Of a stretch of DNA of 58,081 nucleotides, positions 17,305-26,024 are shown one piece after another. This DNA comes from Alcanivoracaceae bacterium (GTDB taxonomy: Bacteria; Pseudomonadota; Gammaproteobacteria; Xanthomonadales; Marinicellaceae). The DNA is taken from the NCBI GenBank assembly GCA_016744455.1, contig JADGEI010000024.1:1-58081 (forward strand). Direction: 5' to 3'. The notes under the pieces were generated by a model, which did not search any database, was not told the DNA's origin, and saw only the letters and a list, made by a program, of their open reading frames with translations. The position numbers and the translations under genes were made by a program. Numbering within the stretch: the first letter of the stretch is position 1; every line of letters begins with the position of its first letter.

Positions 17305-19836
17305 ATGAGTAACAATACTCCAATTGTCGTTTTAAAATTTGGTGGCACAAGTGTTTCTAACTTACTCCGATGGAAAAATATCCTAGCAGTTGTAAATTCA
17401 CGAATCCAACAAGGTTACACAGTTGCCATTGTTCATTCTGCCAAATCTGGAGTTACAAATTTATTAGAAAAATTTACTAATACTCAAGAATTAAGCTTAT
17501 TAACAGAAATTTCAGAGTCTATCAAGCTACTAGCCAATGAACTAAATGTTACTCTTGATCATCAAGAACATATTAATGAATTGGTTAATTATAGCCAACA
17601 AAAAAATTTAAATGCGTATGACATAGCTAGAATATTAAGTTTTGGTGAGTTATTAACTCATCAAGTTGCCATTAAGTATTTATCACAGCATTTAACTATA
17701 GAACAGCTCAATCCAAAGGATATTTTTATCTCTCAAGCCGATGATAATCGCTCATTAACGACACGAGTCTTATCAGCAAAATGTAGTATTAAGCCAATAG
17801 AACTTACAAACAATTGTGCTATCATGCCAGGTTTTATTGCTGCTGATAGCGATGGAAACACTGTAGTATTAGGACGAGGGGGATCAGATACTTCTGCTTG
17901 TTCCTTAGCTGTTGCTCTGAATGCAGACCGTGTAGAAATATGGACAGATGTGCATGGAATATTTTCTGCAAACCCCCATGTGGTTCCATCAGCTCGATTG
18001 ATTGAAAAAATTGGTTATGAAGAAGCAAGAGAGATTGCTGCCAGCGGTGGTAAAGTACTGCATCCTCGCTGTATACTGCCAGCAGAACAAAACAACATCC
18101 CGATACACATCTATAACACTCAAGATCGAGAGTCAAATGGCACAATAATTAAAAAAGGCTATGAATCCACAAGTCCACGGGTACGCGCCATAAATGTACG
18201 TCATAAAATAACCTTAATATCAATGGACTCTATGAACATGTGGCACCAAGCAGGTTTTATGGGGAAAATTTTTACCGTTTTCGAAAAGTTAGGTTTATCC
18301 ATAGATATTGTTGTAACGGCCCAAACCAATGTTACAGTTTCTCTAGATACCGCGGATAACATTCTCAGTGATGACATAATAGAAGAGTTGCAGCAAGAAT
18401 TATCAGCATTATGTGATGTAGCTGTTTTCAAAAACTGCTCTGCTGTAACCTTAGTTGGATATAGAATGCGAGCGTTATTAGGTGTTATTGCTCCAATTAT
18501 ATCCAACTTTTCTGAGCAACGTATTTATCTCACTTCTCAATCTTCCAATGATTTAAATACCAGTGTAGTTGTTGATGAAGACCAAGCAGATAAATTACTC
18601 ATAGCCTTACATGATAGCTTAATAGCTGAAAATGCTAATCAATATGGATTTGGGGCGACTTGGGAGCAATTAATTTCCAAACAACTAAGCAAAGTTATTA
18701 TACCTCCATGTTGGTGGCAAACTGATAAGCATAAGTTACTGACTATAGCCGAAGAATTTTCACCCTGTTATGTGTACGATCAGAACACCATAATCCAGCA
18801 AATTAATAATTTAAAGAAATTATCCAGCGTTGATAAAATCTTTTTTGCTATGAAAGCCAACCCAAACCCTGATATCTTGAAATCTATTTATTCACAAGGT
18901 GTTGGTATTGAAATAGTTTCACCTGGCGAGTTAAAAAGAACCACAAACACATTGCCAAATATTAAAAAATCCGACATGCTATTTACCGCTAATTTTGCTC
19001 CAATAGAAGACTATATTGAAGCCTATGATAGTGGCTGCCATGTGACGATTGACAATAAATTTATACTTGAACAAAATCCAGAAGTTTTTGCAAATCGTAA
19101 CGTACTTTTACGCCTAGACCCAGGACATGGCGATGGTCATCACCGTTATGTTAGAACAGCTGGGGAACAGTCCAAGTTTGGTATACATCATTCTGAACTT
19201 GTTGAAATAAAACATTTGTGCGACAAACATAATATAATGGTCAAGGGTTTGCATACTCATTCAGGCAGTGGGATTTTAGACCATAAAAACTGGCATCGAG
19301 TGATGAAGTATTTAACCGATAAAATTAACCTATTTACCGATGTTGAGATTATTAACATCGGTGGTGGCTATGGTATAACTGAGAACCCTCACGACAAAGG
19401 GCTGGATATGCAATTATTAGATGATAGCATTACCTCATTTAAGAAAAAATTCCCACAATTACAATTTTGGATAGAGCCAGGGCGGTACTTAGTTGCCAAT
19501 GCTGGCGTACTTTTAGCTAAAGTAACGCAAACAAAAGTTAAAGGTAGAAGTGGTTATATTGGTTTAGAAACAGGGATGAATTCATTAATCCGTCCTGCTC
19601 TTTATGGCTCTTGGCACAATATAGTCAATCTCACTCGTCTTGACGCTCTACCCGAAATCAATGCAACCATTGTTGGGCCTATTTGTGAAACTGGAGATAT
19701 ATTAGGTGTTGATAGAAAAATTCCAACTTCAAAAGCTGGCGATATATTCTTAATTGCAAACTGTGGTGCTTACGGATATTCAATGGCATCTCGATACAAT
19801 TTACGTGAACCCGCAAAAGAAATATTTATAACATAG
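17305..19836 (+). CDS. lysAC: Bifunctional aspartate kinase / diaminopimelate decarboxylase
   Basis: A natural fusion of the first and last enzymes of the diaminopimelate route to lysine. Residues 1-460 are aspartokinase: KFGGTS at 11-16, the kinase core with GRGGSDTSA near 190, and two ACT-like regulatory regions (about 305-450), which imply feedback control. Residues 470-843 are a PLP-dependent DAP decarboxylase: the PLP Lys is Lys517 in FFAMKANPN, followed by HTHSGSG, IGGGYG, EPGRYLV and GPICETGD. The fusion is known in Xanthomonadales and related gammaproteobacteria. It stands alone in its transcript, with a 72-base gap from the divergent Lon-like gene. Confidence 0.95.
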   Translation: MSNNTPIVVLKFGGTSVSNLLRWKNILAVVNSRIQQGYTVAIVHSAKSGVTNLLEKFTNTQELSLLTEISESIKLLANELNVTLDHQEHINELVNYSQQKNLNAYDIARILSFGELLTHQVAIKYLSQHLTIEQLNPKDIFISQADDNRSLTTRVLSAKCSIKPIELTNNCAIMPGFIAADSDGNTVVLGRGGSDTSACSLAVALNADRVEIWTDVHGIFSANPHVVPSARLIEKIGYEEAREIAASGGKVLHPRCILPAEQNNIPIHIYNTQDRESNGTIIKKGYESTSPRVRAINVRHKITLISMDSMNMWHQAGFMGKIFTVFEKLGLSIDIVVTAQTNVTVSLDTADNILSDDIIEELQQELSALCDVAVFKNCSAVTLVGYRMRALLGVIAPIISNFSEQRIYLTSQSSNDLNTSVVVDEDQADKLLIALHDSLIAENANQYGFGATWEQLISKQLSKVIIPPCWWQTDKHKLLTIAEEFSPCYVYDQNTIIQQINNLKKLSSVDKIFFAMKANPNPDILKSIYSQGVGIEIVSPGELKRTTNTLPNIKKSDMLFTANFAPIEDYIEAYDSGCHVTIDNKFILEQNPEVFANRNVLLRLDPGHGDGHHRYVRTAGEQSKFGIHHSELVEIKHLCDKHNIMVKGLHTHSGSGILDHKNWHRVMKYLTDKINLFTDVEIINIGGGYGITENPHDKGLDMQLLDDSITSFKKKFPQLQFWIEPGRYLVANAGVLLAKVTQTKVKGRSGYIGLETGMNSLIRPALYGSWHNIVNLTRLDALPEINATIVGPICETGDILGVDRKIPTSKAGDIFLIANCGAYGYSMASRYNLREPAKEIFIT

Positions 19837-19940
19837 GTTTTAAATATTTCCTAACCATTGTTATATTCTTGATAACAATCAATGTACATTAGTTCAACCT
19901 AATATATAATGAGTTCTTATTAAATTAAATAGGTGAAATT

Positions 19941-20081
19941 ATGGGGCTTTTTGGTAGGATTTTTGATAGCTATATAGGTATTTTAAGTTTATTTGTTATT
20001 GCCTTTATTTTAGGAATGGGTGTTTGGTTTTATCGATTTTTTATGAAAAAGATTGAAGAAGAAGAAAGAACAAAAAAATAA
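19941..20081 (+). CDS. DUF3149 small membrane protein
   Basis: A 46-residue protein matching DUF3149: a short N-terminal segment, one membrane helix (about residues 12-30, SLFVIAFILGMGVWFY) and a basic-acidic tail (RFFMKKIEEEE). A GTGAAATT stretch precedes the ATG; the ribosome-binding site is weak. Function is unknown. It is independent of lysAC (104-base gap) and convergent with the tlpA-type gene. Confidence 0.75.
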   Translation: MGLFGRIFDSYIGILSLFVIAFILGMGVWFYRFFMKKIEEEERTKK

Positions 20082-20156
20082 ATAATGTTACAATGTTGAA
20101 CTACCTCACTACTAATGTGGGGGCTATTTTAATTATTCTTAATCCCTAATTCATCA

Positions 20157-20693
20157 CTACTTAGTCGGTTTAAATCCAATAATTTCGACTAAATCTTTAA
20201 AATGTATAGGGCCAACTCTTTTATTGACCTGCTCTCCTTGAGGGTTAAATATTATAGTCGTTGGTAACCCCATTGTATTTTTTCTTGAGAATTCACTAGG
20301 GTTATAAACATCTGCACGAACAACAGGATAATTGATTTCGTATTCAAAAACAAAATCTTGAATTTTATCAGTTTCAGCATCCTCATTGTTAATTCCTAAT
20401 ATCTCGACTTGATCAGCGTATTGGTTTTTAAATTTAATGAAATCAGGAATTTCTTTGCGGCATGGTGGGCACCAAGTCGCCCAAAAATTTGCAATCACCC
20501 ACTTACCTCGATAATCTGACAACTTAACTTCTTTTCCTGCTAAGTCGGGATAACTAAATTCCATAGCATTCTCTGACTCTAACGCTACTGGAATCTCTTT
20601 TTCTATTTTTTTAGTTGTTGCAGAATCAAGCTCCGTGTTGTCACAAGCCACTAGTGTAACTAGTAAAACTAGTACTAAAATTTTATTTATCAT
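20157..20693 (-). CDS. TlpA-type thioredoxin-like lipoprotein
   Basis: A 178-residue envelope-anchored thiol-disulfide protein. The N-terminus is a lipoprotein signal with lipobox LVAC (Cys17). The TlpA/ResA-like thioredoxin fold begins near residue 45, with the redox motif WCPPC in FWATWCPPCRKE near residue 75 and the cis-Pro region GLPTTIIF near 143. It is the last gene of the minus-strand operon trpD-trpC-yihY-tlpA; its ATG overlaps the yihY stop by four bases. It probably reduces disulfides in the periplasm, for example during cytochrome c maturation (family knowledge). Confidence 0.9.
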   Translation of the reverse strand: MINKILVLVLLVTLVACDNTELDSATTKKIEKEIPVALESENAMEFSYPDLAGKEVKLSDYRGKWVIANFWATWCPPCRKEIPDFIKFKNQYADQVEILGINNEDAETDKIQDFVFEYEINYPVVRADVYNPSEFSRKNTMGLPTTIIFNPQGEQVNKRVGPIHFKDLVEIIGFKPTK

Positions 20694-21895
20694 CTGTTCT
20701 TCTCTATTTTTTTAAAAACGGATTTAACCGTCAGTTTCATGTCTGGAAATATCTTAGACCAGATATTTTTAATAAATGGTTCATATTTTTCAAAATTCTT
20801 TGCTGTTCTTAATGGCAGACTAAATCGACCCATTGTGTAAAGTTTACCAATACTAATGCTATCAAGGTCACGTAACAAAACATAATCTCCTTCTTGGTTG
20901 ATTTGAATAATGCTATTCTCCTCCAACCAATCGAGTTGTTCATGCAATTCATCATCAGGCACACTATCTAATTGATTAAAAATTTCTGTTAATGTGATGG
21001 TTTTGCCCTTCTTACTGGCGTTCCATAACTGATATAAAATATCGATGATAACCAAAAATCGATGATTACCCTTATAATCCTGCACATGACCACGCCAACG
21101 AGAGGTTTCTAATGTTGAAGCTATTGTTCCACCAAGTAATACGATATTCCAAGATAGATAAACCCAGAATAAAAAGATAGGTACAGCAGCTAAGGCTCCG
21201 TAAACTCTTTGATAACTTGGAAAAGTCGTCACATACCATGCAAACCCTCTTTTTGCCATCTCAAATAAAATCGCTGCCACCAATGCCCCGACTATGGCTG
21301 ATTTCCAACTAACTTTACGATTAGGGACAATTAAATAGATAAGAAAAAAACCAAAAGTAGATGCCAGTATTGGCAAGGCTTTCAATAAATATATCTTGAT
21401 ACCAGCCAATTTGGAAAAACTCAACATATAAGATGTAAGTGCCAAGCCTCCACCAACTAACAATAAACCCAGTGTAATAACTGTCCAGTATGTCATGATT
21501 TTTTTTATCACGCTACCAGAAGGCTTGGCATCCCATATTCTATTTAAAGCCTTATCAACGGTATACATCATTAAAATTGAAGTTACGATAACAAATAACG
21601 ACATACTTAATTTTAGATTTCTAGATTTATCAACAAAACCATTAATATACTCTTGAACAACCTCACCTGAAGCAGGCACAAAGTTAGAAAAGATAAAATC
21701 CTGTAATTGATCAGAGATATTTCCAAACATTGGGAAAGCAGCAAATGTTGTAACCAATAAAGTCATTAAAGGTACCAAAGACAACAATGTCGTATAGGCC
21801 AATGATGATGCAGATAACGAAGTCTCATTTTCCACAAACTGGCGACCTACTTCTTTAATGAATCGCCTAAAAGTATCTATTTTCTGTTTTAGCAC
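20690..21895 (-). CDS. YihY/BrkB-family inner membrane protein
   Basis: A 401-residue YihY/UPF0761 family protein (once mis-assigned as RNase BN). Six membrane helices are predicted between residues 30 and 270, with the family signature SLSASSLAYTTLLSLVPLM at about 27-45. After residue 290 a cytoplasmic winged-helix-like extension is seen (about 295-400), longer than in E. coli YihY. Its start overlaps the end of trpC by seven bases, and its end overlaps the thioredoxin gene. Transport substrate unknown. Confidence 0.88.
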   Translation of the reverse strand: MLKQKIDTFRRFIKEVGRQFVENETSLSASSLAYTTLLSLVPLMTLLVTTFAAFPMFGNISDQLQDFIFSNFVPASGEVVQEYINGFVDKSRNLKLSMSLFVIVTSILMMYTVDKALNRIWDAKPSGSVIKKIMTYWTVITLGLLLVGGGLALTSYMLSFSKLAGIKIYLLKALPILASTFGFFLIYLIVPNRKVSWKSAIVGALVAAILFEMAKRGFAWYVTTFPSYQRVYGALAAVPIFLFWVYLSWNIVLLGGTIASTLETSRWRGHVQDYKGNHRFLVIIDILYQLWNASKKGKTITLTEIFNQLDSVPDDELHEQLDWLEENSIIQINQEGDYVLLRDLDSISIGKLYTMGRFSLPLRTAKNFEKYEPFIKNIWSKIFPDMKLTVKSVFKKIEKNR

Positions 21896-22680
21896 ATTAA
21901 AAACCTGCTGAGTTCTGCGCCTGGATCATCTTTACGCATAAAAGCTTCGCCAATTAAAAATGTATTAATTCCTTGTTTTTGTAACATCTGAATGTTTTCA
22001 ATGCTATGTATTCCACTTTCGCTAATAACGATTCTATCATCTGGTATACGTTGTGATAATACCGCAGATGTATCCAAATTAGTTACAAATGTTTTTAAGT
22101 TGCGATTATTGATACCAATTAACCTTGCTGGCGTGTTTAGTGCTCTGATTAATTCAGTTTCATCATGCACTTCCATTAAAACCTCCATTCCTAATTCCTT
22201 TGCCAATAAAGTTAATTCATACAATTGTGGGTCTGCTAGCGCAGCAACAATTAAAAGGATGCAATCTGCTCCTAATAAACGTGATTGATATACTTGCCAT
22301 GCATCAATAATAAAATCTTTTCGTAACACAGGGATACTCACAGCAGAACGAGCCTGTTTTAGGTATTCATTATGCCCCTGGAAATATTGTTCATCTGTTA
22401 GGACAGACAAACAGGCAGCTCCTGCTCTTTCATAAGAAATTGCAGCATACTCTGGATTGAAATTTTCAGCTATTATTCCTTTAGATGGAGAGGCTTTTTT
22501 AACTTCTGCAATAATTGCAGGAATATTATTGTCAATTTTATCCTTAATTGCTTGATAAAAATCACGGCAATTAGGTAAATTTTTTGTCAGTTGAATCAAT
22601 TCATCCAAACTCATGACATCATTGCCAGATTGAATTTCTTCAAGTTTTGTATTAAGTATTTTCGTTAAAATATCAGACAT
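21889..22680 (-). CDS. trpC: Indole-3-glycerol phosphate synthase
   Basis: A 263-residue (beta/alpha)8 enzyme that closes carboxyphenylamino-deoxyribulose phosphate to indole-3-glycerol phosphate in tryptophan synthesis. Diagnostic motifs are IIAEVKKASPSKG near residue 55, VLRKDFIID near 115, LMEVHDE near 165, IGINNRNLKTF near 188 and ISESGI near 218. It is the monofunctional form without a TrpF domain. It overlaps trpD by eight bases upstream and yihY downstream. The other trp genes (trpE, G, B, A, F) are not in the window. Confidence 0.96.
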   Translation of the reverse strand: MSDILTKILNTKLEEIQSGNDVMSLDELIQLTKNLPNCRDFYQAIKDKIDNNIPAIIAEVKKASPSKGIIAENFNPEYAAISYERAGAACLSVLTDEQYFQGHNEYLKQARSAVSIPVLRKDFIIDAWQVYQSRLLGADCILLIVAALADPQLYELTLLAKELGMEVLMEVHDETELIRALNTPARLIGINNRNLKTFVTNLDTSAVLSQRIPDDRIVISESGIHSIENIQMLQKQGINTFLIGEAFMRKDDPGAELSRFLMC

Positions 22681-23692
22681 GGTTAGTAAACTCGATCAAT
22701 TGTGAAAATTTTGCCTTGGCAGCTCCTGATTTTAATACATCTTGTGCCAGTTTAACACCTTCTTGCATGCTATTAACTTTACCTGAAACATAAATAGCAG
22801 CACCTGTATTTAGGGCCAAAATGTCAGCGGCCACACCCGCCCCATTATCAAAAGCCTGATTTATCAATGCCAAACTTTCAGCGGCACTGTTCACAATCAA
22901 TGGCGAGCAATCTTGTGTTTTCAGGTCAAAATCTTCAGGTTGAATTGAATACTCTGTGATTTTCCCTTGATTTAATTCAACAACATAAGTTGGTGCAGAA
23001 ATGGATATTTCATCCATACCATCCTCAGAAAATACCACCATCACATGACGAGAGCCTAATTGATTAAGAACTTCTGCTGTTTTCCTCATCCAGTTTTTAG
23101 CAAACACACCCATGACTTGATTAGGTGCATCTGCTGGGTTTGTTAAAGGGCCTAATAAATTAAAGAAAGTACGTAACCCTATCTCCTTTCGAGGTGCCAC
23201 AGCATATCGAGTTGCGGCATGATGAGCTGGTGCAAATAAAAATCCTATGCCGCATTCATTTATACACTCTTCTACCTGTTTTGCTGTTAAATTAAGATTA
23301 ACACCTGCAACTTCAAGGACATCAGCAGAACCTGTGGTGCTAGATACTGAACGGTTACCGTGCTTCGCAACAGTGCACCCTGCTGCTGCTGATATTATGG
23401 CAGCAGCAGTAGACACATTAAATAAACCCACACCATCACCACCTGTACCACAAGTATCAACAATAAAACTAGAATTAACATTAACCTTAGTTGCTCTATC
23501 GCGCATTACTTTTGCGGCTTCTGATATTGTTTGTACCGTATCTCCATTTATTTTTGATGCCATTAACAAGGCTCCAATCTGGGCAGGGGTTGCCTCTCCA
23601 TCCATTATTTGGTTCATTACTTGGCTAATTAAACCAGTTGGTGGTGGTTTATTATCTCCCAATAACTGTAATGCTTTTTGAATTGCTGTCAT
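22673..23692 (-). CDS. trpD: Anthranilate phosphoribosyltransferase
   Basis: A 339-residue enzyme that transfers phosphoribose from PRPP to anthranilate in tryptophan synthesis. The PRPP-binding glycine loop DTCGTGGDG is near residue 82, followed by KHGNRSVSS near 110 and the RTFFNLLGPLTNPA stretch near 168. Full length. It is the first gene of the trpD-trpC-yihY-tlpA operon, and the junction with trpC overlaps by eight bases, which implies tight coupling. The start is ATG at 23692. Confidence 0.96.
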   Translation of the reverse strand: MTAIQKALQLLGDNKPPPTGLISQVMNQIMDGEATPAQIGALLMASKINGDTVQTISEAAKVMRDRATKVNVNSSFIVDTCGTGGDGVGLFNVSTAAAIISAAAGCTVAKHGNRSVSSTTGSADVLEVAGVNLNLTAKQVEECINECGIGFLFAPAHHAATRYAVAPRKEIGLRTFFNLLGPLTNPADAPNQVMGVFAKNWMRKTAEVLNQLGSRHVMVVFSEDGMDEISISAPTYVVELNQGKITEYSIQPEDFDLKTQDCSPLIVNSAAESLALINQAFDNGAGVAADILALNTGAAIYVSGKVNSMQEGVKLAQDVLKSGAAKAKFSQLIEFTNHV

Positions 23693-23947
23693 GTGTTTCT
23701 AGTTTCATAGTGATATAAATGCCATTATTTTAGTCGCTCTTATCAACATTCCTATCATTATTAAGAAATAAAGTTGTAATATTATGTATCTGAACAGGTC
23801 TTTAGGTAGTAAGTAAGTAACCTACTTGTTTTTTGATTTGAATGTTTTGTGAATATTTTTAACAAAAATTTAACAAGCTCTGTGTCATTATGCTCAGTAG
23901 TTACAAGACTAACAACTTTAAATTTAAACTTAAATAGAGGAAAACTC

Positions 23948-24388
23948 ATGAATAAATCAAAACTATCAATTATTACATTATCATTAGTGTTATTTGCTTT
24001 TATAGGCTTTACAACGATGTCAAGTGCATCAAATAGCCCTTTTGCCCAAAATGATTCTTTTAGTTCAAAAATTACAAAAGGTGATGGCGAAAAAAAATGC
24101 GGTGAAGGCAAATGCGGTGACAAGAAAGCTGAAAAAAAATGCGGTGAAGGTAAATGTGGCGACAAAAAAGCTGAAAAAAAATGTGGCGAAGGCAAATGTG
24201 GCGACAAAAAAGCTGAAAAAAAATGTGGCGAAGGCAAATGTGGTGACAAAAAAGCTGAAAAAAAATGTGGCGAAGGCAAATGTGGTGACAAAAAAGCTGA
24301 AAAAAAATGTGGCGAAGGTAAATGTGGCGACAAAAAAGCCGAAGCAAAAAGCGACAAGAAAAAATGCGGCGAAGGTAAATGTGGCTAA
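23948..24388 (+). CDS. HvfA-like Cys-rich repeat protein, secreted form
   Basis: A 146-residue precursor-like protein. Residues 1-28 form a signal peptide. After a 20-residue spacer the rest is seven tandem 14-residue units of the form KKCGEGKCGDKKAE (the last diverged to SDKKKCGEGKCG), giving 14 cysteines, almost all in EGKCG or KKCG. The EGKCG word repeated after a signal peptide is what I know from HvfA-type precursors, which DUF692 (MNIO) enzymes convert to copper-binding oxazolone or thiooxazole groups. No such enzyme is in the window. The start is ATG at 23948, with AGAGGAAA upstream; the longer upstream frame is not needed. A strong terminator follows at once. Confidence 0.8.
   Translation: MNKSKLSIITLSLVLFAFIGFTTMSSASNSPFAQNDSFSSKITKGDGEKKCGEGKCGDKKAEKKCGEGKCGDKKAEKKCGEGKCGDKKAEKKCGEGKCGDKKAEKKCGEGKCGDKKAEKKCGEGKCGDKKAEAKSDKKKCGEGKCG
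24089..24385 (+). repeat. 42-bp tandem repeat, seven units
   Basis: Seven in-frame units of 42 bases encode the 14-residue Cys repeats of the first EGKCG protein. Units differ only by synonymous third-position changes, except the last, which is diverged. The antisense strand stays open through the array because of codon structure, not because it codes. Confidence 0.9.
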
Positions 24389-24412
24389 ATCATTAACTTA
24401 GTTCAAATAAAG

Positions 24413-24441
24413 AAAACGGCATATTTCATGCCGTTTTTTTT
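24413..24441 (+). terminator. Rho-independent terminator of the first EGKCG gene
   Basis: A 10-bp stem AAAACGGCAT/ATGCCGTTTT with a five-base loop, followed by a T run, stands 25 bases after the stop. It is a strong intrinsic terminator, so the second EGKCG gene probably has its own promoter. Confidence 0.9.
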
Positions 24442-24564
24442 GAATTCCTAGAAAATGTATTATTGTTTAAAAAAAATAAAGATTTTTTTTTAACAATATG
24501 CAATGATAGATTAGTATTTAGTTAAATAATACCAAACCAATTTTAATAAAAGAGGAGAGAAATA

Positions 24565-25041
24565 ATGAAGAGCCAAGCAAAAACAATCAAACTATTAATA
24601 ATGTCATTAGTGCTAATTTTTTCCGTATCACTGACGAGCTGCAGTAACAATAAAGCATCTCAAGGAAATGCGAACCAAAAAGCCAATGCACCTACTGCCA
24701 GTCAAGCTGAAGGCAAATGCGGCGACAAGAAAAAATGTGGTGAAGGCAAGTGTGGCGACAAGAAAAAATGTGGCGAAGGCAAATGCGGCGACAAGAAAAA
24801 ATGTGGCGAAGGCAAATGCGGCGACAAGAAAAAATGTGGTAAAGGCAAATGCGGCGACAAGAAAAAATGTGGTGAAGGCAAGTGTGGCGACAAGAAAAAA
24901 TGTGGCGAAGGCAAATGCGGCGACAAGAAAAAATGTGGTAAAGGCAAATGCGGCGACAAGAAAAAATGTGGCGAAGGCAAATGCGGCGACAAGAAAAAAT
25001 GTGGCGAAGGCAAGTGTGGCGATAAGAAAAAATGTGGCTAA
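24565..25041 (+). CDS. HvfA-like Cys-rich repeat lipoprotein
   Basis: A 158-residue paralogue of the preceding protein with a different anchor and repeat. Residues 1-25 are a lipoprotein signal with lipobox LTSC, so Cys26 would be lipidated. A Ser/Asn/Ala-rich linker runs to residue 48, then exactly ten 11-residue units EGKCGDKKKCG to the C-terminus, giving 20 further cysteines. In units 5 and 8 the Glu is Lys. GAGGAG stands eight bases before the ATG. Lipid anchoring of such a repeat protein is unusual to my knowledge and suggests a membrane-held metal buffer (inference). The DoxX-type gene follows after a terminator. Confidence 0.8.
   Translation: MKSQAKTIKLLIMSLVLIFSVSLTSCSNNKASQGNANQKANAPTASQAEGKCGDKKKCGEGKCGDKKKCGEGKCGDKKKCGEGKCGDKKKCGKGKCGDKKKCGEGKCGDKKKCGEGKCGDKKKCGKGKCGDKKKCGEGKCGDKKKCGEGKCGDKKKCG
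24709..25038 (+). repeat. 33-bp tandem repeat, ten units
   Basis: Ten in-frame units of 33 bases. Base variants (GGCAAGTGT against GGCAAATGC, GAA against AAA) recur in order, so that units 6-8 copy the pattern of units 2, 4 and 5. This indicates a 99-base block duplication on top of the single-unit repeat. Confidence 0.9.
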
Positions 25042-25068
25042 TACCAGTTTTTTTATTTAATTTCTATC

Positions 25069-25103
25069 AAAACGGTGTTTCTTTCTTGAACACCGTTTTT
25101 TTT
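25069..25103 (+). terminator. Rho-independent terminator of the second EGKCG gene
   Basis: An 11-bp stem AAAACGGTGTT/AACACCGTTTT with a nine-base loop and a T run, 28 bases after the stop. Its outer stem AAAACGG is shared with the terminator of the first EGKCG gene, which suggests the whole gene unit was duplicated. Confidence 0.9.
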
Positions 25104-25178
25104 GACCATAAAAATGTAAGCAAACCTGATAACCTTAGGTCTTAAAGATAATACTAATTATTAACGAGAGAGAAAAAT

Positions 25179-25853
25179 ATGAGTTTAATGAAAACGAGTA
25201 AAGATTTATGGAGCGCTCTTACATCAAGATTGAATGCTGCAGGAACTTTTATACCACACTTATTTCTTAGATTAATCATCTTTTGGGAGTTCTGGGAAGC
25301 TGGTAAGATGAAATTAGAAGGCGGCGCTGAAGGCAATTGGTTTGCATCCATTCATGACGCTTTTCCTTTTCCATTTAATTCAATTGACCCCTCCAAAAGT
25401 TGGACAATGGCAACATGGGGTGAAGTATTAGGCTCTATTTTAATTTTATTAGGCTTATTTACTCGATTTGCAGCCATATCCTTAATCATGATTACCGTCG
25501 TTGCAACTGCTGCTGTTCATTGGTCTACCGAATGGAATAGTCTTAGTCAGTTATGGGACGGTTATACTATTACCAATAAGGGAGCCGGAAACTTTAAATT
25601 ACCATTATTGTATATCATAATGTTGTTTCCGTTGTTATTTAATGGTGCAGGAAAATTCAGTTTTGATCATATTCTATCAAAACTAATGACAGGTACAGAT
25701 GGACTACAAAAGACCTCAGATTTAGCTATGTGGGGCTTAGCTGTTATGGCAATTGGATTTCCATTGATGTTTTTAATGCCCGTTTTTGGTGGCGTTTTAA
25801 CAGGTATTGGGCTTGTCGCACTAATTGCCAATAGAATTCTAACTCCACAGTAG
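25179..25853 (+). CDS. DoxX-family membrane protein
   Basis: A 224-residue DoxX-family inner membrane protein. Four or five hydrophobic helices are seen: about 25-40, 75-95 (EVLGSILILLGLFTRFAA), 96-115, 140-160 and 180-218. The FLRLIIFWEFWEAGKMKL start and the GLFTRFAA segment are typical of the family. DoxX-type genes regularly accompany MNIO-type EGKCG precursors in other bacteria, so location next to two such genes is a meaningful link. Its biochemical role there is not established; oxidation or respiratory coupling is a guess. GAGAGAGAAA precedes the ATG. Confidence 0.85.
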   Translation: MSLMKTSKDLWSALTSRLNAAGTFIPHLFLRLIIFWEFWEAGKMKLEGGAEGNWFASIHDAFPFPFNSIDPSKSWTMATWGEVLGSILILLGLFTRFAAISLIMITVVATAAVHWSTEWNSLSQLWDGYTITNKGAGNFKLPLLYIIMLFPLLFNGAGKFSFDHILSKLMTGTDGLQKTSDLAMWGLAVMAIGFPLMFLMPVFGGVLTGIGLVALIANRILTPQ

Positions 25854-25879
25854 AAGATTTTAACCCTGCGGCATAATAT

Positions 25880-25925
25880 AACCAGTATTAAGGCACAAAA
25901 CATTTACTTGATACTGGTTTTTATT
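25880..25925 (+). terminator. Probable terminator of the DoxX-family gene
   Basis: A 9-bp stem AACCAGTAT/ATACTGGTT with a 22-base loop runs into TTTATT, 26 bases after the stop. It is weaker than the two terminators before it. Confidence 0.6.
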
Positions 25926-26024
25926 GTCTCTTGAAAGGCTACAAAACCAAAAATTTCCTTCTAGATTTATTGAATTTGTTACATATTATGTTATTGTAAT
26001 AAAATACCGATGGAAAGTAGAAAA

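Noticed and set aside
19857-19879. Hairpin after lysAC as a terminator
   Set aside because: The ATTGTTAT/ATAACAAT stem is AT-only and not followed by a T run.
23782-24357. Long minus-strand open frame over the 42-base repeats, with SPHLPSPHFF repeats
   Set aside because: It is the antisense of the EGKCG repeats; it has no signal, no ribosome-binding site, and the plus-strand gene has clear start, signal peptide and terminator.
24462-24497. Long A/T hairpin between the two EGKCG genes
   Set aside because: It is formed only by A and T runs in an AT-rich gap; no GC core and no evidence of function.
24089-25038. Possible CRISPR array
   Set aside because: The units are contiguous coding repeats without spacers.
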